DNA of 9,901 nucleotides from an uncultured Prevotella sp. (lineage in GTDB: Bacteria; Bacteroidota; Bacteroidia; Bacteroidales; Bacteroidaceae): the NCBI GenBank assembly GCA_900762125.1, contig CAAFFL010000022.1, positions 1 to 9,901 on the forward strand, given 5' to 3'. Below the pieces are notes generated by a model. The model worked only from the letters and a program-made list of their open reading frames with translations, had not been told where the DNA came from and did not search any database. Both the position numbers and the translations under genes were made by a program. Position 1 is the first letter of the stretch. Each line of letters opens with the position of its first letter. Below, one piece after another: positions 1 to 5,663 of this stretch.

Positions 1-14
1 CGCTCTTCCGATCT
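1..14 (+). other. Residual Illumina TruSeq adapter end (artefact)
   Basis: The first 14 bases, CGCTCTTCCGATCT, are identical to the 3' end of the TruSeq read-1 adapter (which ends ACGCTCTTCCGATCT). The first base, C, fits the read-1 form rather than the read-2 form, which has T there. This is not genomic sequence. It shows that the window begins at the raw end of an assembled contig, so anything read across bases 1-15, including open frames starting near base 17, should be discounted. Confidence 0.93.
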
Positions 15-53
15 GTATGGTTCACATTGAATGGCTCTTTTGCATACCTACAT

Positions 54-70
54 CCCCTCCTTTGGAGGGG
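54..70 (-). repeat. Perfect 7-bp inverted repeat after the beta-barrel gene
   Basis: CCCCTCC-TTT-GGAGGGG forms a perfect 7-bp stem with a 3-base loop. It lies 11 bases beyond the stop codon of the minus-strand outer membrane protein gene, so it is placed where a terminator or a 3'-end stabiliser would be. No T-run follows it on the minus strand (the next bases are ATGTAGG), so it is not a standard intrinsic terminator. The stem and the flanking CTTGGTGAGG resemble a short GC-rich intergenic motif that I recall being common in Bacteroidetes genomes; that recollection is unverified. Confidence 0.45.
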
Positions 71-81
71 CTTGGTGAGGA

Positions 82-3042
82 TTACCATCTCGGTCCGCCG
101 AAGCCGCCCCTCGGTCCACCGAATCCACCCCGCGAGCCGCCGAAGCCGCCCCGGCCGCCGCGTCCGTCGCGTCCCCGGTCACCGCGTCCGCCGGGCCCGA
201 AGTTGGGCTTGCCGCCAAAGAGGTTCAGGCGATAGTTGACGTGGAGCATGACGTAGCTGTTGATGGAGTTGTACTCCGTGTCGCTGCGCATCTCGGCGGA
301 GATGGTGCGTGAGAGGTTGCTCTGCTGGTGCAGCAGGTCGTAGAACTGCAGCATCACTGTCAGCGGCTTGCTGCGGAGGAAGCTCTGCGAGATCTGCGCG
401 TTCCATACAAACTCATTGGTGTTCAGCGAGGCATCGTTGTATCCCCGGCGGCTGTTCATCGTCGCGTCGGTGGAGAAGGCCGTGCCCCATGGCGCAGTGA
501 GGGTGATGTTTGTGCCGTAGGAGAACTGCCAGGTGTCGAGGTTGTTCTGGCTCTGCAGGTTGTTGCGCGAGTGGCGATAGAGCATAGAGCCGACAAGCTC
601 CACCTCCAGCCAATTGTTGCGATAGCTGCCCGAGAGACGCTCGTTGACGTTCATGTCCTTCGTGGTGTTCTTCTGCGCCATGGCTGTGCGCTGGAGGTTC
701 ACGTAGTTCACATTATTATTATAGTTGGCCATGGTGAACGTGTTGATGTTCCACACGCCAGCCGAGTCGAGTGGGGTGTTGAACATGAACGCTCCGTTGG
801 CCTGCCAGTTGCCGTTGATGTTCTCCGGCCGTGAGATGCGTCCGCCGGTCTGCTCGTTATAGGTCACCATGTTGCTGATGGCGTTCTGCGTGGTGGATAA
901 GTTGACGTGGGCCATCACGGCACGCTGCGTCTTCTCGAAGTATTGGTTGTAGAACAGCTGGAAGTTTTGCGTGAAGGCCGACTTCAGTCCCGGGTTACCT
1001 GTGGAGATGTTCAGGGGGTTGGAGTCATCGTAGATGTCAAGCAGCTGCGAGATGCTCGGCTGCGTGGTGTTGGCGCGGTAGTTGATGCGGAAGTTGCTCA
1101 CCTTGTTGATGCGGTAGCGGAAATCGAACGTCGGCGAGATGTTGAAGACGTTGCGTGCGGTGTCGACGCTGACGCCGAGGTAGTCCTGCCGATAGACCGA
1201 GTGCTGCGGCTGTCCCATGACGCCGGCGTTGAGCTGCCAGCTCTTGCGAATCATGCGGAACATTACTTCGATGTTGTGGGTGTAGTTCTTATACTCCGAG
1301 AAACGGCTCAAATCCTCATCCAGATACTCCGTGTAGGGCCGTGAGAGGCGGTTGAGATAGCTGTCCCACTGCTGATAGGCCGGCGTGAGGCCGCTGAAAA
1401 AGTTCTCGCCGAGGTTGGAGAAGTCGTAGGTCGACCGGTCGCTCTTGCTGTAGCTGTACTTATACTGATAGCGCAGCTGCAGGAATGCGGCCCGCCACAA
1501 CGGCTCACTATAGGTGGCCTGAAGGGTGTAGTCCCAACGCTTGGACGGCGCGAGGTTGAAGCGGTTGGTCTGGTAGGTGGAGTCGTTGCCTAGGGCATCG
1601 GCAATCTGGTAGAGATGCACATTGTTCATCGAGAGGTTCTTCGACTGCGTGTCGCTATAGTTGGCATCGGCCCTAAGGGTGACATTCCGGCCCTTGGCGT
1701 TCAGCTTCCGGTTCAGCTGAAGCATACCGCCGACGCTCGTCGACTTTGAATAGCTGATGCCGTTGCTCGTCTGTGAGTTTATCACGATGCTGTCGGCGTC
1801 CATCGTTGCCAGCGACTCCAGGGCCAGTGGATCGGTGACATAGCGATATGGATCCTGGTTGAACGATGCCGACTGACGGGACGATAGCCCATCGCTAGTG
1901 CTGTAGGAGAAGGTGGGTCGGAACATGATGTTCGTCATCGTGTCCGGTGTCCACTCCATGCGGAAGTTCGCGTTGAAGTTGTTTGAGCGGCTGTAGCTCT
2001 GGCTCAAACTGTTGTTATAGGATCCCACCGTGCTGACGAAGTTCTCCGACGACGTCCTCGACCGCTGGTCACCATCGCTGTGGTTCCAGCGGACGCCGCC
2101 GTCGAGCTGGAAGGTATCCTTCTTCTCATAGTTCATGTTCAGACCAGCCATCTTCGTGGAGTTCAGTCCGTTGCGGCCACGGCCAAATCCGCCGCCACGG
2201 CCGCCGAAGCCCATGTCGTTGGTGTTGTTGGCATTGCCCATGCCGAAGATGCGCATCTTCTTGTCGAAGTAGCCGCCGAAGAGACGTGCGGAGTAGCGGT
2301 CCTTCGTGCCTACGCCGAGGTCTACATTCGTCATCAGACCCTTGCCCATGCCGGCCTTTGTGCCAAAGTCGAGGACGGTCTGCTCGTCGCCATCGTCGAT
2401 GCCGGTGACGCGCGAGAGGTCGCTCTTCTGGTCGTAGGCCTTCACCTTATTTATAATAGAGGTGGGGATATTCTTCAGCGCGGTCTTCGTGTCGCCCGTC
2501 ATGAACTCCTTGCCGTCGACCATGATCTTCTTCACCTCCTTGCCGTTGATGGTGATCTTGCCATTGTCGTCGACGGTGGCACCCGGCAGTCGCTTGACGA
2601 GCTCCTCGATGGTCGACCCCTCCGGCGTGCGGTAGGCAGCACTGTTGTAGACAAACGTGTCCTCCTTCACTGTCACCTTCAACGCCTGCGCCGTCACCTG
2701 CGCCTCGCGGAGCATCACCGCGTCGGAGCCGAGGACGATGGCACCCATGTTCAGGTTGTGGCCCTCCACCATCTGGATGCGCTTGTAGTTGGTGATATAG
2801 CCGACACTCGACATCCTCACCAGATACTTGCCTTCGGCGGGAGCCTGGAGCACAAAGCGGCCGCTGTCACTCGTCACGGCGCCGCTGATGTAGGTGGAGT
2901 CCATCTTCAGCAGTTGCACGGTGACCATCGGGATGACCTCCTTCGTGTCGCGGTCGACCAAGATACCGGATATTTGTCTCTCTTGAGCCAGGGTTACCAT
3001 GGACATCATCATCATGACAACCATGAGAAGAGCTTTTTTCAT
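82..3042 (-). CDS. Outer membrane beta-barrel protein, TonB-receptor-like, with Arg/Gly-rich C-terminal tail
   Basis: A 986-residue outer membrane protein. Residues 1-19 are a Met-rich Sec signal peptide, probably cleaved after Ala19 (VTLA-QE). Residues about 22-105 form a carboxypeptidase-regulatory-like beta domain (ISGILVDRDTKEVIPMVTVQL). Residues about 112-230 resemble a TonB-receptor plug (TIEELVKRLPGATVDDNG, then NGKEVKKIMVDGKEF). The rest to Phe942 alternates short amphipathic strands and polar loops, as in the Bacteroidetes OMP_b-brl_3 barrel family. I see no clear TonB box, and the substrate cannot be told; no SusD-like partner is visible. The last strand ends at LNLF (to 942), which fits a BAM beta-signal, but 44 further residues rich in Gly and Arg follow, with three RGGFGG[S/P] repeats and a final Trp. 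A second Gly/Arg stretch lies at residues 278-291. The start is supported by the signal peptide and by a purine-rich AGGAAAAGGA upstream. Its mRNA would begin in the shared intergenic region with aroB. Family is confident; role unknown. Confidence 0.93.
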   Translation of the reverse strand: MKKALLMVVMMMMSMVTLAQERQISGILVDRDTKEVIPMVTVQLLKMDSTYISGAVTSDSGRFVLQAPAEGKYLVRMSSVGYITNYKRIQMVEGHNLNMGAIVLGSDAVMLREAQVTAQALKVTVKEDTFVYNSAAYRTPEGSTIEELVKRLPGATVDDNGKITINGKEVKKIMVDGKEFMTGDTKTALKNIPTSIINKVKAYDQKSDLSRVTGIDDGDEQTVLDFGTKAGMGKGLMTNVDLGVGTKDRYSARLFGGYFDKKMRIFGMGNANNTNDMGFGGRGGGFGRGRNGLNSTKMAGLNMNYEKKDTFQLDGGVRWNHSDGDQRSRTSSENFVSTVGSYNNSLSQSYSRSNNFNANFRMEWTPDTMTNIMFRPTFSYSTSDGLSSRQSASFNQDPYRYVTDPLALESLATMDADSIVINSQTSNGISYSKSTSVGGMLQLNRKLNAKGRNVTLRADANYSDTQSKNLSMNNVHLYQIADALGNDSTYQTNRFNLAPSKRWDYTLQATYSEPLWRAAFLQLRYQYKYSYSKSDRSTYDFSNLGENFFSGLTPAYQQWDSYLNRLSRPYTEYLDEDLSRFSEYKNYTHNIEVMFRMIRKSWQLNAGVMGQPQHSVYRQDYLGVSVDTARNVFNISPTFDFRYRINKVSNFRINYRANTTQPSISQLLDIYDDSNPLNISTGNPGLKSAFTQNFQLFYNQYFEKTQRAVMAHVNLSTTQNAISNMVTYNEQTGGRISRPENINGNWQANGAFMFNTPLDSAGVWNINTFTMANYNNNVNYVNLQRTAMAQKNTTKDMNVNERLSGSYRNNWLEVELVGSMLYRHSRNNLQSQNNLDTWQFSYGTNITLTAPWGTAFSTDATMNSRRGYNDASLNTNEFVWNAQISQSFLRSKPLTVMLQFYDLLHQQSNLSRTISAEMRSDTEYNSINSYVMLHVNYRLNLFGGKPNFGPGGRGDRGRDGRGGRGGFGGSRGGFGGPRGGFGGPRW
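91..153 (-). repeat. Three in-frame 21-bp tandem repeats coding RGGFGG[S/P]
   Basis: Three imperfect 21-bp units (91-111, 112-132, 133-153) lie at the 3' end of the beta-barrel gene. The unit length is a multiple of three, and each encodes one seven-residue block RGGFGG[S/P]. A gain or loss of units would keep the frame, so the tail length could vary between strains. The block is very GC-rich and close to the contig end, so unit number could also be an assembly product. Confidence 0.8.
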
Positions 3043-3061
3043 ACGTTGTTATTCCTTTTCC

Positions 3062-3078
3062 TATTTAATGACTAAATA
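3062..3078. promoter_or_regulatory. AT-rich palindrome upstream of the beta-barrel gene
   Basis: TATTTA-ATGAC-TAAATA is an inverted repeat with 6-bp arms and a 5-bp spacer, 20 bases upstream of the beta-barrel start codon. Position and symmetry would fit a regulator binding site in the promoter or 5' leader. A palindrome this short and AT-rich can also arise by chance. Confidence 0.25.
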
Positions 3079-3148
3079 ATGGGTAAACTACACACTTATG
3101 ACGGGGTAGTGACGGGATGGTTTAATTGCCTTGCCAACTTTTTTTGCC

Positions 3149-3213
3149 CTCGATGCCTCAGGGAACTGGTCTCCAAATGGGCATCTCCTTCCCCCGAGGG
3201 TGAGGGCATCGAG
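3149..3213. repeat. Imperfect long inverted repeat (12-bp arms, one bulge)
   Basis: The left arm CTCGATGCCTCA (3149-3160) pairs with the right arm TGAGGGCATCGAG (3201-3213), giving 12 pairs with one bulged base and an inner segment of 40 bases. A further GGGCATC at 3180-3186 inside the loop could compete for the left arm, so two folds are possible. The right arm runs straight into the first unit of the 22-bp tandem array, sharing GAG. It may be a structured RNA element or the edge of a small repeat element; no function can be assigned. Confidence 0.5.
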
Positions 3214-3298
3214 TAATTTAAGTTAAATTACCGAGCAATTTAAGTTAAATTACCGAGCAATTTAAGTTAAATTACCGGGCAATTTAAGTTAAATTACT
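3211..3298. repeat. Tandem array of four 22-bp palindromic units
   Basis: Four contiguous 22-bp units occupy 3211-3232, 3233-3254, 3255-3276 and 3277-3298. Units 2 and 3 are identical; units 1 and 4 differ from them at one and two positions. Each unit contains a near-perfect palindrome: unit 1 is GTAATTTAA-G-TTAAATTAC, with 9-bp arms around one base. In units 2-4 the second base is C, which breaks one pair in plus-strand RNA (C opposite A) but leaves a U-G wobble in minus-strand RNA. There are no spacers, so this is not CRISPR. The 22-bp period is about two helical turns, which would put the palindromes on one face of the DNA. Candidate roles are an operator array between two divergent genes, a structured leader, or a dispersed genomic repeat. 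Confidence 0.92.
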
Positions 3299-3399
3299 AG
3301 TTGATCTCAATGCTTAGGGAAGGAGCAAGGGTGCGGCAGGGGTGATGTGGGCTATCAGATGCCTTGATGGGCATACTGCTGTTCGGACGGAAAAATGTT

Positions 3400-3421
3400 G
3401 CACACTAGCAGGCCGGTGTGC
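3400..3421. repeat. Hairpin GCACAC/GTGTGC in the aroB upstream region
   Basis: GCACAC (3400-3405) and GTGTGC (3416-3421) form a perfect 6-bp stem around a 10-base loop. It is followed by GCAAAAAAGG on the plus strand and by AACATTTTT on the minus strand. The minus-strand T-run could make it a weak terminator for leftward transcription, but I see no gene that would end there. Confidence 0.35.
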
Positions 3422-3442
3422 GCAAAAAAGGTGTTTTTACTC

Positions 3443-3456
3443 TTAAGAAGTCTTAA
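3443..3456. promoter_or_regulatory. Palindrome TTAAGA-AG-TCTTAA upstream of the aroB promoter
   Basis: A perfect inverted repeat with 6-bp arms and a 2-bp centre lies about 40 bp upstream of the likely aroB -7 box. Its position would suit an activator or repressor site, but no regulator is known from the sequence. Confidence 0.25.
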
Positions 3457-3464
3457 AAGATGGG

Positions 3465-3491
3465 TGCTCGTCCCGACGGGCAAGGCTTTTT
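3465..3491 (+). terminator. Hairpin followed by short T-run just upstream of the aroB promoter
   Basis: TGCTCGTC (3465-3472) pairs with GACGGGCA (3475-3482), seven Watson-Crick pairs plus one G-U; the tight loop probably opens the closing pair. It is followed by AGGC and TTTTT (3487-3491), like a weak intrinsic terminator. Lying immediately before the aroB -7 box, it could stop transcription entering from the repeat region. It could equally be chance structure, since no upstream plus-strand transcript is evident. Confidence 0.35.
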
Positions 3492-3496
3492 ATTAG

Positions 3497-3504
3497 TATA
3501 TTTG
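3497..3504 (+). promoter_or_regulatory. Likely aroB promoter, Bacteroidetes -7 box
   Basis: TATATTTG matches the Bacteroidetes -7 consensus TAnnTTTG exactly. It ends 27 bases before the aroB ATG, giving an expected 5' leader of a little over 20 bases. No TTTG-like -33 box is visible at the usual distance. Confidence 0.7.
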
Positions 3505-3531
3505 TGGTAAGAGAACCAAGTAGAAGAAAGT

Positions 3532-4593
3532 ATGGAGCAGAGAGTAATCATATCGAAGAATTTGGAGACGGAGCTCGCAACGGTCATCTCCGAGTGCGAG
3601 CACGAACAGATCTTTGTCCTCACTGATGAGACGACAAAGCGGCTGTGCTGGCCGCGCATCAGCAGCTATTTCAGCTTGAAGAATGCCAAACTCATCACTA
3701 TTGGCGCCACCGACACCTGCAAGACGTTGGAGTCGCTCAGCCATGTGTGGCAGTGCCTTAGCGAGGAGGGTGCCACACGCCACTCCCTGCTTATCAACCT
3801 CGGCGGTGGCATGGTGACGGATCTCGGTGGCTTCGCCGCATCGACGTTCAAGCGCGGTATCGACTTCATCAATATCCCCACGACGCTCCTGGCCATGGTC
3901 GACGCCTCTGTGGGCGGCAAGACTGGCATCAACTTTGGTGGACTGAAGAATGAGATTGGGGTCTTCAACGATGCCAAGGCGGTCATCCTTGACACGGAGT
4001 TCCTGCGCACACTCGACGAGGCAAACCTCCGTTCGGGCTATGCGGAGATGCTCAAGCACGGACTGATCAGCGATGAGAAGCACTGGGCAGAGTTGGTGAC
4101 CTTTGACCTTGCGACGCCAGACCTGAAGAAACTGTCACGGATGCTGGCACAGTCGGTGAAGGTCAAGGAGCGTATCGTCAAGAAGGACCCGCACGAGAAG
4201 GGCATCCGCAAGGCGCTTAACCTTGGCCACACCTTCGGCCACGCCTTCGAGAGCTTCTCGCTGAAGCATCATCCGGAGGGTGAAGCGCCATTGCTCCATG
4301 GCTATGCCGTGGCCTTCGGCCTGATCTGTGAGCTGTATCTCTCTGCCGTGAAGATGGGCTTCCCCACGGAGCAGATGCACCAGACGGTGCAGTTCATCCG
4401 CGAGAACTATGGCTCATTCCCGATTACCTGCGACGACTATGCAGAGCTCATCGAACTGATGCACCACGACAAGAAGAATCAGAATGGTGTAATCAACTTC
4501 ACACTCCTCTCAGGCATCGGTGGCATAGAGATCAACCAGACGGCAACGGAGGAGGAGATTAAGGACGCCTTCGACTTCTTTAGGGAAGGGTAG
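3532..4593 (+). CDS. aroB: 3-dehydroquinate synthase
   Basis: AroB converts 3-deoxy-D-arabino-heptulosonate 7-phosphate to 3-dehydroquinate, the second step of the shikimate pathway to chorismate, in the cytoplasm with NAD+ and a divalent metal. The 353-residue length is normal. The NAD-binding glycine segment with DLGGF is at residues 91-101, followed by RGIDFINIPTTLLAMVDAS and VGGKTGIN (Lys130) and GLKNEIG (Lys140). The metal ligands expected for the family are Glu172 (AEMLKHG), His233 (NLGHTFGHA) and His256 (LLHGYA). The start fits the purine-rich leader AGAAGAAAG and a -7 box a short distance upstream. The 3' end overlaps the convergent thioesterase frame by 14 bases. No other aro genes are adjacent, so it appears to be a single-gene transcript. 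Nothing suggests loss of function. Confidence 0.97.
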   Translation: MEQRVIISKNLETELATVISECEHEQIFVLTDETTKRLCWPRISSYFSLKNAKLITIGATDTCKTLESLSHVWQCLSEEGATRHSLLINLGGGMVTDLGGFAASTFKRGIDFINIPTTLLAMVDASVGGKTGINFGGLKNEIGVFNDAKAVILDTEFLRTLDEANLRSGYAEMLKHGLISDEKHWAELVTFDLATPDLKKLSRMLAQSVKVKERIVKKDPHEKGIRKALNLGHTFGHAFESFSLKHHPEGEAPLLHGYAVAFGLICELYLSAVKMGFPTEQMHQTVQFIRENYGSFPITCDDYAELIELMHHDKKNQNGVINFTLLSGIGGIEINQTATEEEIKDAFDFFREG

Positions 4594-5005
4594 AGCCGCT
4601 GGGCGTGATGACATAGTTCGTGACATGCACCGTCGAGATTATGTCACCATTCTCGTTGTAGATGTCCACCTGCCACTCATGGAGCGTGCGACCCTTGAAT
4701 TGCAGCTTGCCATGGGCGGTGACGGTGTCGCCCTCCTTCACGGCACGCAGGTGGTTGCCCGCGACATTGATGCCCACACAGATTTTGCCCTTGCACAAGG
4801 CCATCGACCCCACGCCGGCGAGGTTCTCGGCCAGCGCCAGCGAGGCGCCACCGCTGAGGAAGCCAAACAGCTGGCGGTTGCGGCGGTCGACCTTCATGCG
4901 GGCCATGAGGGTGTCGGGTTCCGGCGTTGAGATGAACTCCATGCCCAGGGTGTTTGACAGGCCGTCCTGGCGGCGGATGCGTTCTTTCAGTTCTTCTATA
5001 TCCAT
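4580..5005 (-). CDS. Hotdog-fold acyl-CoA thioesterase, PaaI / MenI-like
   Basis: A 141-residue hotdog thioesterase of the PaaI/YdiI/EntH group, which hydrolyses aromatic or acyl-CoA thioesters in the cytoplasm. The core motif is FLSGGASLALAENLAG (residues 49-64): the glycine pair and Glu60 match the catalytic helix of the family, where HGGA..ALAE is usual. The histidine before the glycines is replaced by Ser51. GINVAGNHLRAVKEGD (78-93) and the LHEWQVDIYNENG strand (108-120) also fit. A 1,4-dihydroxy-2-naphthoyl-CoA thioesterase role in menaquinone synthesis is plausible because Bacteroidales use menaquinone and the pathway starts from chorismate, but no men gene is nearby. The gene starts 27 bases after the hicB stop, with no promoter seen in the gap, so it may be read from the hicA promoter. 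Its 3' end overlaps aroB by 14 bases. Family is confident; substrate is inferred. Confidence 0.88.
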   Translation of the reverse strand: MDIEELKERIRRQDGLSNTLGMEFISTPEPDTLMARMKVDRRNRQLFGFLSGGASLALAENLAGVGSMALCKGKICVGINVAGNHLRAVKEGDTVTAHGKLQFKGRTLHEWQVDIYNENGDIISTVHVTNYVITPSGSTLP

Positions 5006-5032
5006 TTCACAATGTTTTTTTATCTGATTAGA

Positions 5033-5446
5033 TCATGCATTGATGCTCATCAGCTGACGACCTATTTGGTGCAGACCATCTGTGATGCGCTTTTTCTGTA
5101 ATTCGCGTGGCCGCTTGAGGCCACTGGCATAATGGCTGAGAAGACTCTGATTGATACCCGTTACACGAGACAGCGTTGCCAATGGGACACAACTCGAACT
5201 AAAATGCAGTAGCGCAGCTGTATCGAAATGGTATTCGAAGGAATAATCGCCCTTCCTTAACCATTCTGGTACATCGTCGCCATCATCCACCATGCCCTGA
5301 ACATGAAACTCGAGCGTCTCAGGAATCTCCTTCAACAGTTCTTCATTATTCTTAGCAGTAAGCACCACGGCTCCCGGCACATTGTCGCCAAACGATGCAC
5401 CATAATTGTTACCTAACCAAGAAATATATACTTTAATCTTTTCCAT
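5033..5446 (-). CDS. hicB: HicB family antitoxin with C-terminal helix-turn-helix
   Basis: A 137-residue antitoxin expected to bind and neutralise HicA and to repress its own promoter. Residues 1-52 resemble the HicB partly degraded RNase-H-like fold (KVYISW, then VPGAVVLTAKNNEELLKEIPE and a helix). Residues about 84-133 form an XRE-like helix-turn-helix (PLATLSRVTGINQSLLSHYASGLKRP), the DNA-binding half. A middle segment (53-83) is acidic and aromatic and looks like a linker. The gene follows hicA by 18 bases, with a Shine-Dalgarno-like AAGGAAA (minus strand, 5458-5452) a few bases before the ATG, so it has its own ribosome site. That differs from hicA and would favour excess antitoxin. The toxin-first order is usual for hicAB. 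GC content is lower than in the neighbouring housekeeping genes, suggesting acquisition. Identification relies on hicA next to it. Confidence 0.87.
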   Translation of the reverse strand: MEKIKVYISWLGNNYGASFGDNVPGAVVLTAKNNEELLKEIPETLEFHVQGMVDDGDDVPEWLRKGDYSFEYHFDTAALLHFSSSCVPLATLSRVTGINQSLLSHYASGLKRPRELQKKRITDGLHQIGRQLMSINA

Positions 5447-5464
5447 ATCAGTTTCCTTTCACGA

Positions 5465-5659
5465 TTATTTCCACCCGGCTTGTTTCCAAATACTATTGAG
5501 GAGGAATTGGTCAAGCACCTCACTGCCTTTGCCCCTCACCGTCACCTTGCCAGCCTTAGAAGGATGTTTGTATTGTCGATGATCGCCTTTGGTGGCACAT
5601 CGGTACCAGCCATCCGCTTCTAGCATCTTGATGACTTCTTTAACCTTGTATCGCTTCAT
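5465..5659 (-). CDS. hicA: HicA family toxin (mRNA interferase)
   Basis: A 64-residue toxin with a double-stranded RNA-binding-like fold that cleaves mRNA and tmRNA when not bound by HicB. The N-terminal helix (VKEVIKMLEADGWY, residues 6-19) is typical, followed by TKGDHRQYKHP (23-33), which holds the expected catalytic histidine, His27. KVTVRGKGSEVLD (38-50) fits the last strand and the start of the final helix, which runs to QAGWK. The length is normal and all family features are present, so the toxin looks intact. There is no Shine-Dalgarno sequence before the ATG. The -7 box TACCTTTG ends only four bases upstream, implying a leaderless or nearly leaderless transcript. It is the first gene of a run with hicB and possibly the thioesterase, and is divergent from lysS. 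Confidence 0.92.
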   Translation of the reverse strand: MKRYKVKEVIKMLEADGWYRCATKGDHRQYKHPSKAGKVTVRGKGSEVLDQFLLNSIWKQAGWK

Positions 5660-5663
5660 GCTG

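Larger units (their letters stand above)
3043..3531. other. Divergent intergenic region with repeats and no visible gene
   Basis: This 489-bp gap separates the start codons of the minus-strand beta-barrel gene and plus-strand aroB, so both promoters must lie here unless transcription enters from elsewhere. No open frame looks like a protein and no tRNA or rRNA is seen. It contains a palindrome at 3062-3078, a large imperfect stem at 3149-3213, four 22-bp tandem units at 3211-3298, a hairpin at 3400-3421, a palindrome at 3443-3456, a hairpin at 3465-3482 and the likely aroB promoter at 3497-3504. The GATGCC/GGCATC motif recurs several times between 3152 and 3376. No clear promoter was found for the beta-barrel gene; the nearest is TAGTTTAC (minus strand, 3090-3083), which misses the last base of TAnnTTTG and has no -33 box. 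Confidence 0.8.

Noticed and set aside
17..239. Two short plus-strand open frames at the left edge with a proline-rich translation.
   Set aside because: They start next to the adapter remnant and lie antisense to the Gly/Arg-rich tail of the beta-barrel gene; the proline richness is just the complement of glycine codons.
2080..3075. A 331-codon plus-strand open frame antisense to the beta-barrel gene.
   Set aside because: It mirrors the sense codon pattern (rich in Val, Ala, His, Leu, Asp), has no recognisable motif and runs out in the intergenic region; typical shadow frame of a GC-rich gene.
3211..3298. CRISPR array.
   Set aside because: The 22-bp units are directly joined without spacers and no cas gene is near.
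3465..3491. Riboswitch or attenuator in the aroB leader.
   Set aside because: The hairpin lies upstream of the likely -7 box, so it would not be in the aroB transcript unless a second upstream promoter exists; no known riboswitch core is recognised.
3493..4083. A 196-codon minus-strand open frame covering the aroB start and promoter.
   Set aside because: Overlaps the NAD-binding part of aroB and the -7 box; no motif, and the sense gene is certain.
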